This document shows, piece by piece, positions 24,601 to 38,303 of a DNA stretch of 64,000 bases (within the stretch, counting starts at the first letter, position 1; the number at the start of each line of letters is the position of its first letter). The translations under genes and the position numbers were made by a program. The notes beneath the pieces are model-generated. The model did not search any database, was not told where the DNA came from, and worked only from the letters and a program-made list of their open reading frames with translations. The DNA comes from Lunularia cruciata (lineage: Eukaryota; Streptophyta; Marchantiopsida; Lunulariales; Lunulariaceae), in the NCBI GenBank assembly GCA_948567375.1, contig OX419759.1, forward strand, positions 12,988,744-13,052,743, given 5' to 3'.

Positions 24601-27600
24601 GCATTTCCAGACTTCCTTCGCTTGTCCACGATTTCTCAGTGTCCTTGCTTTCTGGGTATATTACACTTGACCTTCCTGCTATCCATACACTTTGTTTTCT
24701 GTATCTAAAGAATCCCCTATTTCCTTCACAAGTATATAACAACTCATAATCACCAGTCCTGTTACTTTTTCCCTGGTCTTAATGCAAATGCCCAATTCTG
24801 GGTGAAATTCATGTTGGGGAGCCGGTCTCTTATTGGGCCCTTGTCCCAATTCTTGCTAAATTTTATTATAAAATGACCTCCGCGTCTTCTAACAAGTTGT
24901 TCCTACGTGAATTATGCAGTGTTATGCATCTACTGGCAGAACTTTATTCACAACCAGGAGTTGTACCCAGAACAGTGATGGAGAAGCCACAACTTTTGGA
25001 CCTGAATGAGATAATGGACGAGAATGGCGGAGAATCAAAGGATGGTTTCGGAGATGATCCTTTTCTGCTTGCATCCTTAGCCCCAAGATTATGGCCATTT
25101 ATGAGGCACAATATTACCTCAGTCCGTCATGCAGCCATAAGGACTCTGGTACGGTCTTTTTTTTCCCTTTAGACACTAGTTTATTCCACATAAGTTGCAG
25201 AATTTAGCTAGAATGAGAATATAGCTCCATATATTCTGAAGGTCGGCATGTGAGCCGCCGGTTGCCGGCCTCTGGCCTCCTTGTCCTCTGTAGATTATTT
25301 GTTGTATGATGTCATAGTCTAAAGTCTAAGGCGATGTCTAAGCACAGCATGGCAGACGCGGCCTGTTTAAGCTATATCAAGAAGTACCTGCCGTGGTAGA
25401 TATCGAGAATCCGCTATCAGTACAAGCATGAAAGATAGAGCTCATAATCCTGCTTTTCTGTTTGCTTGGCCTCGTAATGCAACATGAAAATGTTGAATGT
25501 GCTATGCTACAGTCTGCTCGAACTTGGTGATTCTTTCTGCAAGAGATTGATTGCATGTACCACTCTGGATGGATTCTCGACAGGAACGGCTTCTAGAAGC
25601 CGGAAATCAAGGTTACCTGGGTAACGGTCAAAGTGGAACCTTCTGGGCTACCCCAATTCTTGGCGATGCATTACGGCTTGTCTTCCAAAATCTTTTGTTG
25701 GAAACAGACGAGGCAATACTCTCGTGTTCCCAGCGTGTCTGGCGGCTGCTGTTGCAGGTAAATTCTGGTTCTATGTGAATCTTTTCGAGAGTTTCTCTGG
25801 TGAATGAGAATGTTGACACCTGATTACTTGTTGATGTCTGTGGAAGCAGTGTCCACAAAAAGACTTGGCCTCTGCGGCGGGTGCGTACTTTGCTTCTTGG
25901 TTAAAATTGTCAAGCACTGCACTGGGTTCGCCTCTCGAATCATCACGAATGTTCTCTCCCAACTCCTTGCCTCGAAGAAGCCGAGTAAAAGCCGTAGAAA
26001 AGCTAAGGGGTGTGAAGGAGGGGAATATGAGCTCTGGGGAATCCAGCTGGCAAAGTCAAAGAGAGTCGAATTCAAGGAACAGAAATATGGATAACTTCAG
26101 TAATCAATCAGCAAAAGTTGTTGTCGGGGCTGAGGGTGAGAAGTCTGTGGTACAAATGCGTGTTGCTACAGCCTCAGCTCTAGGCATCATGGCTGCAAAT
26201 ATTTCTGGAACAATGTTGGGAACAGTGGTGAATGGATTACTAGAGCTTTTGAACTCTACGTCGGGCGTACAGCGACAGGTTGGATACTAATAAATGCATT
26301 ACTTTGTATTTTATTTCGCGTTTGTGTAGAGAGAAGTACTGTTTCATAGAAGCGGTAAGCCAGTGATCTTTTCTAATGAAGTAAGAGCGGAATTTTAATG
26401 CGAATGCCAGTAAGGCTTTACATGCTCTAAGTCAAATGTTTTGAGCTATGACAGGTGGCATCCATGGTCCTTGTGTCATGGTTTAAAGAGTTTCGGAACC
26501 AGCCGGCTCAAGATAGGCTGAGTCAAGCAGTGACGGCTGTTCAAGCTCTTCGTATGCGCCTGCTCCAGTTACTTGCAGTTAGCGATGCAGCATCACCAAC
26601 ACCGGGCTCTGCCCTTCCGTACTTTGAGCTCTCCCGTATATACGCAAAGATGAGAGGAGAAGCTGGAGCTTTGGTCAAGCATGCTGAGGCGTCCGGTTAT
26701 TCCAAGAAGCTCTTTCCAGATGGAATAGCATCGACGGACGGACTAAGTGTAGAAGCTGCAAAAGACTTAGCTATGAGAACTGCACTTCCGCTAGATGTGA
26801 GAGGTGCAGGAGACCCCCCAGTGGATGATAAGTTTGTATCTTCATCAGATATGTTTGAATCGTCCCGACAACGACTTCTGGGGACTGCTGGTTATCTAAA
26901 TTGCTTGCAGGCAAGTATACTGTGTGATCATTGTATTATGTCACTGCGAGTGTATTCTCGATAATCTTGGATAAAGATTTTGGAAGTACGGGGCGTGACA
27001 ACTTGGGAAGTTGTGGCTTAGTGCTTTTGGCTGGGAACTGATTTTAGAGTGTCGAACATTCTCTGTTTCTGTAGTAAAGGATGGATGATTCACAACGTAT
27101 GAATCGTAGTGTAGACTCTAAGAAGAGTACATTCATTGCAATTACTGACCTTAGTCATTGTTCTTTGAACTCACTTTTCTTGCCTCCTTGTTTGGCTGAA
27201 TGTGATGTGATTCTGACGTGTCGTAAGTCCTAAACCTGATTCCTAATATCTGAAATGTCGAATTACACTCAACATGAAGTTGATCTCATGTACATGTATG
27301 TTTTATCTTGATTGACACTGCAGAGCAATTTGCATGTGAGTGTTTTGGCTTCACTTGCCGGGGCAGTGGTCTGGATGGGTGAACTAACAAGCAAGCTCAA
27401 CCCTATCATCCAACCACTAATGGCAGCAGTTAAGCGTGAGCAGGTGAGCGTTCCCCGCATTTTGTCCACGAACATTTTTCTCTTGAGAATCAAATAATTC
27501 ATTTTATGACTCAACGCTAATAACGGAAGCGGGCATCCCCACCCAGGAGGAGGTTTTACAGCGTCCCGCTGCGGAGGCACTGGCAGAGGTTATTTCTCAG

Positions 27601-30600
27601 TGTGTCGGACGAAAGCCTAGTCCAAATGACAAGCTGATAAAAAATCTATCGTCGCTGACGTGTGCCGATCCCTTAGAGACACCAACAGCTACTCCTTCTA
27701 ATGCGATATCTGTTAACGAGGAGGTGGAGGTGGGAGCGTCAGGGAAAGCGTTTGCTGGAGCTAAGTCTAAACCACAAGCTCCATCTTTGATAGAGGAGAG
27801 GTCTAACATTGAGGGGGCAATCGCTAGGCGTGGTGCAGAACTTGCACTCAAAGCACTTTGTGACAAATTCCATGGTTCTTTGTTTGAACAGCTCCCAAAA
27901 CTCTGGGATTGCTTAACTGAATCACTTGGGCAAGGAATCACTGTCACCACAGGATCTTCCTATAAGTGGAATGATGTGGTGCTACCAGAACTCAAGGCCG
28001 ACGCTCAATACCTGGTCAACAATCTTCAGGTCGGACGTGGTCGAACTTAATTTTTTGTTGTGCATATGTGGCTACTTTGCTTCTCCTTAGTGGATATAGA
28101 GGTTAAGTTTCTTGCATCGCCTATGTATTTCGTTGGAATTCATCTCACATACACAACATCCCAACCTCTCTACTTCTACAATTCAGTGAAATGTAGAGAA
28201 TCCAATCAGGTTATCATTGAATTAAATTCACTTTGCTTTGGTGGCTTTCTTCGCGCGCCTTCTTTGTATGCTGCAGTATTATGTCTCGTAATATCTTGTC
28301 GGGTAGAAACTAGTTTAACTGCACCTGTGTTGTGATATAGACTCAGACAAGCATACATGTCGCAGTTAAACTGCACTGTTCCCTGATTTTTACTTCAATA
28401 CCTCATACTGAGAATGCAGCACGTCAGGACTGTGTTCTAAGCACCTGTAACTTGGGACTCTGCCTAACTTTTTGTGTATTTCTTTGTTTCTTGAGCAGGT
28501 AGTGCGATCTGTTGCCCCAGTGTTGGACAAGAAGTTACATCCTCAGATTCTCAGTCTACTGCCAGCCATATTTTCTTGTGTTTGCCACGGTCATGACCTC
28601 GTGCGAATTAGTGCTGCAAAGTGCATCACTGCTATGGCAAAATCAATCACCGACCCCGTCATGGCAGCAGTTTTGACGAAAGCTGTCCCAATGCTTGGGA
28701 ACACAACATCAGTTGAAGCGCGACAAGGAGCAGGCATTCTCGTGTCTTCCCTGGTTGAGGGCCTTGGTACTGAGCTAGTGGCGTATGCGACGCATCTTAT
28801 AGTTCCATTGCTCGGCTGTATGAGCGACTCGAATAGCAATGTAAGACAAAGTGTCACGCACAGCTTTGCTGCCCTTGTGCCCTTGCTCCCCTTAGCTCGA
28901 GGAGTGCCGTCACCACCCGGGCTTAGCGAGTGTCAAGCATCGAAGAGCGCTGAAGATACCAGATTTCTTGAGCAGCTTTTAGATAACACACAAGTTGATG
29001 ACTACAAAGTGGCCGTGCCAATAGCAGCGACACTGCGCAGGTTAGTTGTCTTGCCGTTGAAGTCCATGATCGACCTAAATTCGCATGAGAATCTTGCATC
29101 AATCATCTTGTAATGAAATCAATGTGGGAAATGCCGTGCATTTATACTCGAGTGATTTGATGAGAAACATACGTGGAAGGATAAGTGAGATGTGGCAAAC
29201 GGAAGATCCATGTCATTAGTATTCTCCATCATCAATATGGAAGATTCAGCACACATAATTCTCGCTTAGTACGATTTCTCATGTCCTGTGTCTAAAAATT
29301 GCAGGTATCAGCAAGAAGGAATCAATTGGCTTGCATTTTTGAAAAGATTCAAACTCCATGGAATACTTTGCGATGATATGGGTCTTGGTAAAACTCTTCA
29401 AGCATCAGCAATTGTCGCATCAGATACAGCTGAACGTCTTGCAGCATATTCTGCTACGAAAAGTGCGGACATGAGTCCTTTACCATCCTTGATTGTTTGC
29501 CCATCTACATTGGTCGGACACTGGGCTTTTGAGATCGAGAAATTTATCTCACCTGATATCCTAAACCCGTTGCAATATAGTGGAACACCCCAAGAACGTA
29601 CTGTTTTAAGGGCTCAGTTTCATAAACATAATGTGGTTGTTACTTCTTATGATGTACTGCGGAAAGATATAGATTTCCTTGGTCAGCAGGTTTGGAACTA
29701 CTGTGTCCTGGATGAAGGGCATGCTATAAAAAATTCAAAGTCGAAAATCACGTTGGCCGCCAAACGAATACAAGCTGAACACCGTCTTATTTTGAGTGGA
29801 ACTCCAATCCAGGTATTTCCTGTACCACGGCCACACCGGATCATAATTCTTGTGGACTACGTCCGTTGTGTCAGATCTTCCGTTACAAATCATCTCTAAG
29901 ATATCTCCTACTTTATTCCTCACTTTATTTTGAGTTGTTCACTTCATTGTTTAGGGAAGAGGCTTCACATGTTATATTAACAAGCACAGGGGACACTCAT
30001 GCTCTGTCCATAATCTTTGGTGCCAAATTAGTCCTCTGGTTGTCCTAGATGTGCATTCATAACCCGAATGAACGGCTTGGATCACACAGCTCTAGCAATC
30101 CTTTTTCTTACTTCAGTAGTTCTATGGTTGACCAAATAACTTGCTATATCCAAACAGTAAGTTCGTACCCATTGTTACTTTCGTGCAAATATTCCTAAGC
30201 GCAACCTCTACGTTCTTTTGAGTGTTTTGCACAACTCTTGGGTTGAATCACTTCTGTTGATTCCTTGTATTCAGAACAACGTATTGGAGCTTTGGTCTCT
30301 TTTCGACTTCTTGATGCCGGGTTTCTTGGGCAGTGAGAGGCAGGTATGTTTGAAAGTGTTTTAGGTTCCTCAATCCAAGACTTCATCGTCGGAGACTAAT
30401 TGATCTCCCAGTGTACTACAGGTGCAAAACAAATGGGTCGAAGGAGGTTGTGATCTATTTACAGAATCTCATACTATTGATTGCTGCAAGTGGATATTCT
30501 CATATCGTGAACCTCAAAGTTATGTTTGTGCTGCTGCCGAGACCGGTTCGCATAATATTCTTTCCGAGTACCTAACCAATTAGTATGTTCTTTACAGTTT

Positions 30601-33031
30601 CAATCCAATTACGGAAGACCACTCTCGGCCGCACGAGATGCGAAATGCTCACCAAAAGAAGCTGAAGCTGGAGTGCTAGCAATGGAAGCCTTACATAAAC
30701 AGGTGAGGCACACTTGACGATGTTGCAGATTGCCTAGTGAACGAATTTTCAACTTGCTCTTCATCCTTCTCGTTGATGGGCCAGTTCTCACTCTAGTCAA
30801 TTTCAGGTCATGCCATTTCTTTTGCGACGGACAAAGGATGAGGTGCTGGCTGATCTGCCTCCAAAAATTATTCAAGACAGATATTGTGATTTGAGTCCTC
30901 TTCAGTTGCGACTTTATGAGGATTTCTCGAGGTCACAAGCAAAGAAAGAGGTTTCCACTTTGGTACAAGCCTATGGTGGATCAGAGGTCACTGAAGTTCC
31001 TAGTGCGTCCAGCGGTGCATCTGCGCATGTCTTTCAGGTACGAGGCCATATTTTTGTTTTATGGTTCTGCTCTTGAAATAGTATCGTCTCCGGAGTCTTG
31101 AAGAATAAACAAGCTGTTGTGTCCTGCAGGCATTGCAATATTTACGCCGGTTGTGCAGCCACCCTCTTCTGGTTGTTAACGAGATGTCCCAGGATAGTAT
31201 CGCAGCGTTTCAGGCAGAAGTTTCTTCAACAAGTGGCAAGGATGTCAAAGCAGGGCTCCATGACTTGCACAATGCACCTAAACTGCTAGCTCTTAAAGAG
31301 ATTCTGGAAGAATGCGGCATAGGTGTACAAGGCTCTTCAGGGGAAGCAGGTATAGAGGGTGGACAGCATCGGGTTTTAATTTTTGCTCAACTTAAGGTGA
31401 GCTGATAAAATCCAAAACTCTATCTAAATGGGGTCTTCAATCCTATCTCATATTTGCTGGATAGGAGCATTTACCACAGCAGTTGATGCGCTTAGGGATG
31501 CAGTCTGCATTCGCCATTTTTTCTTGAATCATTATATATATCGAGTTGAACGCTTTCCTTGAGGTTCTCCACTAGCTCAATCATTACGTTGGCAATCACA
31601 GAGTTTCTTGGATATCATCGAGAAGGACCTGTTTGAAACACACATGAAAAGGTACCGAACTCGGAGTTGCTCAAGCTGCCAGCCAAGTTGTACTGATTGC
31701 TAAGCTTATGTCACCGTAATCAAATGATCAGATGCTGTATAAGTCATTTTTAGCTTGACGACCCACCTCGTATGGAGGACTGGCTTTTCCGAAATTACTC
31801 CTTGTCATTTTACTAGTATAGACGATAACACTCGGCATCAATTTGCAGCGTCACATATCTCCGATTGGATGGTGGCGTGGAACCAGACAAACGATTCGGC
31901 ATTGTGAAGGCCTTCAATTCAGACCCTACCATCGATGTTCTTCTTCTAACAACACATGGTTAGTGTCCTCCCAGCTTCTTTCTGAAACGCCTGGATCACC
32001 TTCACTAGGACCTCGTTAATAACGCGAATGCACGTACCATGCAGTTGGTGGGCTGGGTCTGAATTTAACAGCGGCAGACACTGTGGTTTTCATGGAGCAT
32101 GATTGGAATCCGATGCGAGATTTACAGGTAAAGTTGAGTGCTGTATTTAGTTTTGAGCTGTTTCCTGGAAAAGCAGGCAGTATTCATCTTCAAAGTTGAG
32201 TTATTATTTGTGTGCGTTCCATAGCAACTAGGTATGAAGCTAAGCAGTTCAACACACTGATTGTTCAAGACAAATATATGCGGCATCAAGAAACCATATC
32301 TAGGGGCTAGGCATTACGAGGGATTTACTTCTTATATCTGTTCACTAAGTCATGTCTTCTCCAGTCTTAAGTCGGTATAGAACTGTGTTCAAACGAACGG
32401 GTTACATATTCATACACTCATTATGTCTGCCCTTACTACTGTGAAACTAATCAAGTGTTTCCATTACTTCTTTCATGCATTTGGTGTACATAACGAAGTT
32501 GCTTAATGGAATATACACCTTCGCAGGCAATGGATCGGGCTCATAGGTTGGGTCAACGTCGAGTCGTAAATGTTCACCGTCTAATTATGCGAGGAACATT
32601 GGAGGAGAAAGTAATGAGCCTTCAGCGATTCAAGCTCTCAGTTGCAAACACCATTATCAATGCTGAGAACGCCAGTCTGAACTCTATGGACACTACTCAG
32701 CTTCTGGATCTCTTTACCGTATCTGCAAACAGCGGAAAGGTAATCTTCCTTGAGTTGCACCTGCCTCTTCTTCTGATCACTAGCTGAGATGTGTCCGGCT
32801 CTGATGGGTACATTAGTTCCTCTCTGAAACTCCTCGTCCTTGCGTGTTTACCAGGCTGGACCTTCTAAGAAGAGTGGAGAAGAAGAAGCAGATGGAGCTG
32901 CAGCTGCAAATGCGGCAGGTGGTGGCAGGGGTATGAAGGCGATGTTGAGTGGTCTCGAAGAATTATGGGACCAGTCACAGTACACTGATGAGTACAACAT
33001 GGGCCAGTTTGTGAATCGCCTCAATGGTTAA
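18617..33031 (+). CDS. BTAF1: TATA-binding-protein-associated factor BTAF1/Mot1, Swi2/Snf2 ATPase (plant RGD3 orthologue)
   Basis: 28 predicted exons: 18617-18665, 19104-19198, 19682-19902, 20127-20184, 20501-20582, 21186-21526, 22047-22155, 22297-22960, 23269-23401, 23896-23964, 24145-24356, 24920-25148, 25584-25757, 25850-26278, 26455-26910, 27324-27443, 27547-28029, 28499-29040, 29305-29812, 30275-30343, 30598-30702, 30807-31037, 31130-31396, 31602-31651, 31849-31958, 32045-32127, 32527-32739, 32855-33031. All join in frame to 2093 codons (2092 aa), near the roughly 2045 aa I recall for Arabidopsis. The product is a nuclear ATPase that strips TBP from DNA. The N-terminus [20 protein letters not shown] is the conserved TBP-binding start. 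HEAT repeats run to about residue 1480. The helicase core follows: Walker A DDMGLGKT (about 1512-1519), the DEGH box typical of this family (about 1625), [21 protein letters not shown], and motif [13 protein letters not shown] (1963-1973). The C-terminus [13 protein letters not shown] matches the family. No disabling change was seen. Confidence 0.96.
18666..19103 (+). other. Probable U12-type (minor spliceosome) intron 1 of BTAF1
   Basis: The donor is GTATCC. The branch-site-like TTCCTTGAC spans 19085-19093, with its candidate branch A at 19092, 11 nt before the acceptor AG ends at 19103. There is no polypyrimidine tract between branch and acceptor. The intron is in phase 1 (GAC A | CT GGA). 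These match the known U12 signals (RTATCCTT donor; TTCCTTRAY branch site 10-16 nt from the acceptor), apart from donor positions 7-8 (GC instead of TT). Confidence 0.6.
26911..27323 (+). other. GC-AG intron 15 of BTAF1
   Basis: The exon ends TTGCAG and the intron starts GCAAGT, the usual strong context of GC donors. Using the next GT (six bases on) breaks the frame into the following exon ([13 protein letters not shown]), while the GC junction keeps the conserved YLNCLQ-SNLH reading. The acceptor is ACTGCAG at 27317-27323. Confidence 0.8.
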
Positions 33032-35899
33032 AACCTACAATGTGAACCTAAATCTACTCCCTTGGCCCTTGCTAAGTGGTCATGAGAGTATATCATCTCG
33101 GTACATTCCTGATTTGCTAGGGGCTATTTATATCGAAGGTGATCATTTTTGACATAGAGATATCTGAGATGGTTAGCGAATTCTTTGTGGGCACTCTGTG
33201 CCTGCGCATCAATGCCAATAATGGAGGCAAGCTGGATTAAGTTCCTCATTAGCTCTTAGCGGACAGTCCTTCCCGGGTCAGGAAGGAACTATTTACCGAT
33301 GCTCAACGGCATCCATGTCATTAATCCGGCAAATTTTTGAAGCTTACTTATCATCCTCCTACGGTTGAACGGCTCCCCAATGTTGGGGTATTAGACGGGT
33401 GGTAAATGTTTGATTCGGCTGAAGACTGTCACCAGTGGTAGTCAAGCTCGGCGTAGATGCGCTTTCCAGCAATGCCATTGAGCTCATCTCCATGATTTAC
33501 ATGGAGTCTTGACAAGGTATGTTCTCAATTTTGTGGCTGAAATGTTGTTTGGCTACAGAGGCAAGTTGTAATGTTCTTTCCCTTGTTTGGGTTGTATGCA
33601 TGTGTTTTGTCTATGGAGATTAATGCTTCTGTTCTGTCCATGACATCGTGCCTTTCGTTTCCATCGCTTCAACCAAAAAGCAGTGGCAGGTCGCTGGGGT
33701 CGGCTGATGCGCAATACATGTACATATCAGCACCGAAAACTGACGTACGTTCTTTTCCGTGGTCTTCTCTGGGAGAGTAGTCTTGACTTCTCCACAGTAA
33801 ATAGTTTCAGTGAGAGCTCTGGATAGTTCCACCTTTGAAGCAATGCTTCTCAATAGACCAGCAAATAATCAGTTATCTTGGACTTAGCATTTTATTGCCA
33901 GGGACTTCCAAGTACTTAGTGGAGAGAAGCAACAATAGATTCCCATGTCCCAACTGAACTCGGTACTGTTGAATCTATTTGTTTGCGACATAGTAAATTC
34001 CACAATCCAGATGTACGCTAAAATATACCAATCATGACTGATGTTCAGTTGAATGTTTCCAAACTCTTCTGTGCGGTCTGTCTGCATTTATTTATAACAG
34101 AACATGCTATCAGAATATGAGAGAAACCTCTAATGTGAGTTTTGACTTCTTATGTGTTTCAGGGAAGCTGCGTGACTGCTACATTGAAGGAATGGGATGA
34201 GTGGTCTGGTGGATTAACAACCGGCCGAGGCAGACGGAAATACAATGAGCTTATACTATTACAAGTTGTGCCTGATCCCCGTGGCAGTGAGATTATGCAC
34301 CTGTATTTTCAAGAGTGGCCAATTGTGTGATGGCTTTTGCTATCCGAATTTAAGCGGAGAGGAGATCGACGATTTCTATGATAACAAGATAGCCATTCAA
34401 CCTCCCCTTCCCCCTCCCTTTGCCATCCAAATTTTGGACCTGTCCTCTGAGTTATCTGTACTGCTCGAGTTGTATTGGGAAATTATCAGAGTTAGATACA
34501 AGGTGGCATTGTAGTCATACGCATATCTCCACTGATAAAGTTCCAATATGAACCTGAAATGTCAGGGTTCTTCAATAATTGGGCTCGTCCACCGTTGAGT
34601 AACTTTGTGCAGTGCTAGGCACTTATCTCGAGCACTTATTGTCAAACCTCGGTGTGCAATCCGGTCTTGGAATATACCAGCATTTACAATGTTTTCCAGG
34701 TAATTTAACCTTACTTCCCTCGTCACATGTGTTACCACGGATTGGCAATAGCATTTCAAGTTTGTCTTCACAAAGTCTCGTATTGGTATTCCTCGGAGGA
34801 CTTTGCGGGTTGTGTTCTGAAATTTTACAGGCAAATCTAACGTTCCCGTGAGCTCTTAACTCAACTGTAATTAAGGACAACTGTGGACAAACCAATTACT
34901 TAGGCGAATAATGTTCACGTTGGAACTGAGTTTTATGGACAAGATTCTGAGTTCTCATGTTTATTGCAATAGTTCTCTGCGGATAATTCAAGTCTGACAA
35001 ATCCAGGATACCATTGGATCACAGAGTTCTGAGAGATCATCACAACGGAAAATTCGAGGTGAATAAACGGGCAAATTGGTGTCTATCATAGTGCGTCTAA
35101 TCAAACATAATTATACATCCACAATGTTCTATTGCAAGAGTGCATTGACAGCGATCATAGAAAATGACCCACATAGAAAATATTTGCTTTATGTGTTTCT
35201 CGCATAAGGGTCCAATACATTCTAATGCTTACTCACTATCGTCAACTCTGAATTAGGATTATAACGGTGCTACTTGAAATCAGGTACAAGAGTATATGGC
35301 CCACTATGTCTTTGTCCAGGGATATCTTCGTCTAGGTTTCTTTTTAAACGTTTTAATTCTGATGGATAGTTTTGCAGATTTTGTGGGGGTTAATGTGAAA
35401 GTTGTAGGAGTAAACTAAACGAGAAAAAAGAAAATTCTTATTTTTTCCCTTCACATGAATCATGCACTAAACTACATTACATATGCTAAATGGAAATACA
35501 TTAATTAATATTAAACGAATACTTTAGACGAATGCGTTTATATATTTCATCTCCGTTCAGGATGAAATTTCTTATCGCAAGAATGTGTACAACTTATCAT
35601 CATCGTGAATAATAGAATACAGGGGACAGACGCCCTATAAGCAAAGATTGCGCTTAACGATAACACAATGTTTCAATATGTTTACTTAGGATATGCTTCC
35701 TGGGGAATGTCCGAGGCAAAGAGTTGGAAACTCCTCTATATTCTTTCTCTTGTGGTCTCACTAAGTAGCAGTCTGAGCTTAAATTTGGTTTAAGCTGACT
35801 CTAAATTTACATTTCAATTTACATCCACATGGGCCAACTGGCAATGAATCTAGCTCCGGTGTCCAGTTCACCTGTGAATTCGCCAATTATGAGTTGGTG
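33032..35899. other. BTAF1 3' flank and spacer
   Basis: Probable 3' UTR followed by non-coding DNA that becomes AT-rich after about 34900. Open frames at 34142-34330 and 34245-34514 have no recognisable domain, although an acceptor-like TGTTTCAG at about 34157-34164 raises the possibility of a spliced 3' UTR or a small unrecognised transcript. Nothing supports a protein-coding call. Confidence 0.35.
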
Positions 35900-37023
35900 C
35901 TATGAAGACGCTTTGACTCTAGTTCTGGCTATCAACAGACTCTTCCGATGGCCAATAGACTGCGCTGTCAGCAAAGGCTTAACACGGCTATCTGAGTAGT
36001 TCGATCGGACATGTAAATCATTGGTGGAAGAATGTTGAGTTTCCCATTGGAATGCTTGAACCAAACGAGCAATGAATAAGAGCTGTTCCTTCACTGCCAA
36101 ATCCAGCCCTGGGCACAGCCTCCTTCCTGCTCCAAAAGGGATGAAAGCAAGTTGACTTCCATAGTAATCCACACCCACATGTTTAAGAAGCGCTCCGGCA
36201 TGAAAGCATTAGGATCACTCCATTGTTCAGAATCACGTTGAAGTGCCTCGGGATGAAAATAAAGGACTGCGTTTCCAGGTATCTCGTAGCCTCCGAGTTT
36301 GCAGGGTCCGGTGGTGGCATGGGGATTAGTCAATGGAGTTGGAGGGTGCAACCGAAGAACCTCCTTCCCAACTGCTCCAAGATATGGTAGTTTCTTAAGA
36401 TCTTCCTCATCTATAGTGTTGTTCCCTACTATACCTTCGATCTCACCGACCAAATTCGCTTGAACCTCGGGATACTCGCACAGTCTCGACTTTGCCGACT
36501 GTATAGACAAAGAGACCGTATGAGTGGAAGCATTTATGAGTTCGATACACAGGAGTGTTATGGATTCGTCACTCAAGAACTCCCGTCCCTCCTCCTGCAG
36601 CTCAAGCAGTGATGAGACATAACTGCCAGGTATAACCTCGCCATGTTTTCTCGCCTCTCGAACTTTCTTAATGTAGGGAATTAGCAGTTCCTCCAACGGC
36701 AGCAGAGTTTGCCGGTGAGCAACACGACGTTTCATTTCGAACAACCTCCAAAGTGTATGTAGTCCCCCACGTAGAAGGAAAGTGAGTTAGCTATTCTACT
36801 CAGCATAGTCCCGTCAACCTTCTCAAAAATCTCGCCGTCAATTTCCATTCCGAAGCACACGAATAACGAATGCTTGGAGAGGGCTTATCTTACTGTTGAA
36901 GATACTGCCACCTTGGCGGCCCCTATGTGCTCATCAGCCATTTGTATCTGGCTGATCACTTCTTCAATTCCGGAATTCCGTCCAGACTTAGCTGCTCTCA
37001 AGTTTGCATGGCTGAGTACCTTG
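35900..37023 (-). pseudogene. Cytochrome P450 pseudogene, 3' part (A-type, CYP77/CYP89-like)
   Basis: Read on the minus strand, this covers the P450 from the segment after the C-helix to the C-terminus: CFGMEIDGEIFEKVD, a degenerate I-helix (NASTHTV where AGTDTT is usual), KEVLRLHPPTP (ExxR), DPNAFMPERFL, and the haem loop FIPFGAGRRLCPG. It ends at the stop at 35900. It is disabled by an in-frame TAA at 36885-36887, a frameshift near 36750 (between the YVGDYIH and WRLFEMKRR segments) and another near 36180 (between PERFL and HVGVDYYG). Upstream it stops abruptly at 37023, where the Copia LTR begins; the missing N-terminal part resumes at 41717. Family assignment rests on block resemblance only. 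Confidence 0.88.
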
Positions 37024-37307
37024 TGTTATGTGTGGCTTGTTATCAGTGACGACTGATTAAGAGCAAGAGCAAATGGAACCGATGAAGCACCTTGCTGTTA
37101 CATGCAGTGCGGGACAGTCACTTATCTGGAAGTTCAGGCGGACAGTCACTTGTCTAGAAGTTCAGTCGGATATATATATGCAGAGAGTAATAAAGTATCG
37201 AAGGCTGGTGTGAGCCTGTTTCAGCTGTGGAGGTAGCTTCCGGGACGAGAAGTGAATCATGTTATTTCCTGTTGTCCTCTGATTTCTATTTAATGTGTTT
37301 TCTAACA
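37024..37307 (+). repeat. Copia 5' LTR
   Basis: 284 bp, TG...CA ends. It contains a 28-bp tandem duplication, 37113-37140 and 37141-37168 (unit starting GACAGTCACTT), that the 3' LTR has only once. A TATATATATG stretch and AATAAAG follow as possible promoter and polyadenylation signals. Confidence 0.93.
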
Positions 37308-37309
37308 AT

Positions 37310-37325
37310 TGGTATAAGAGCTTAG
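37310..37325 (+). other. Copia primer binding site
   Basis: TGGTATAAGAGCTTAG, two bases inside the 5' LTR, resembles the common plant sequence TGGTATCAGAGC, complementary to the 3' end of initiator methionine tRNA. Confidence 0.8.
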
Positions 37326-37397
37326 TTGGTCCTAAAGAGGGTCTTGAGATCTGAGGGTGTAGTGAAGTGGGTCTAGAAGCAAGTCCACAGCAAAGCA

Positions 37398-38303
<906 letters not shown>

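Noticed and set aside
34142-34514. Possible small gene after BTAF1, with an acceptor-like site
   Set aside because: Two overlapping frames, neither with a domain or a clear exon partner; kept only as 3' flank.
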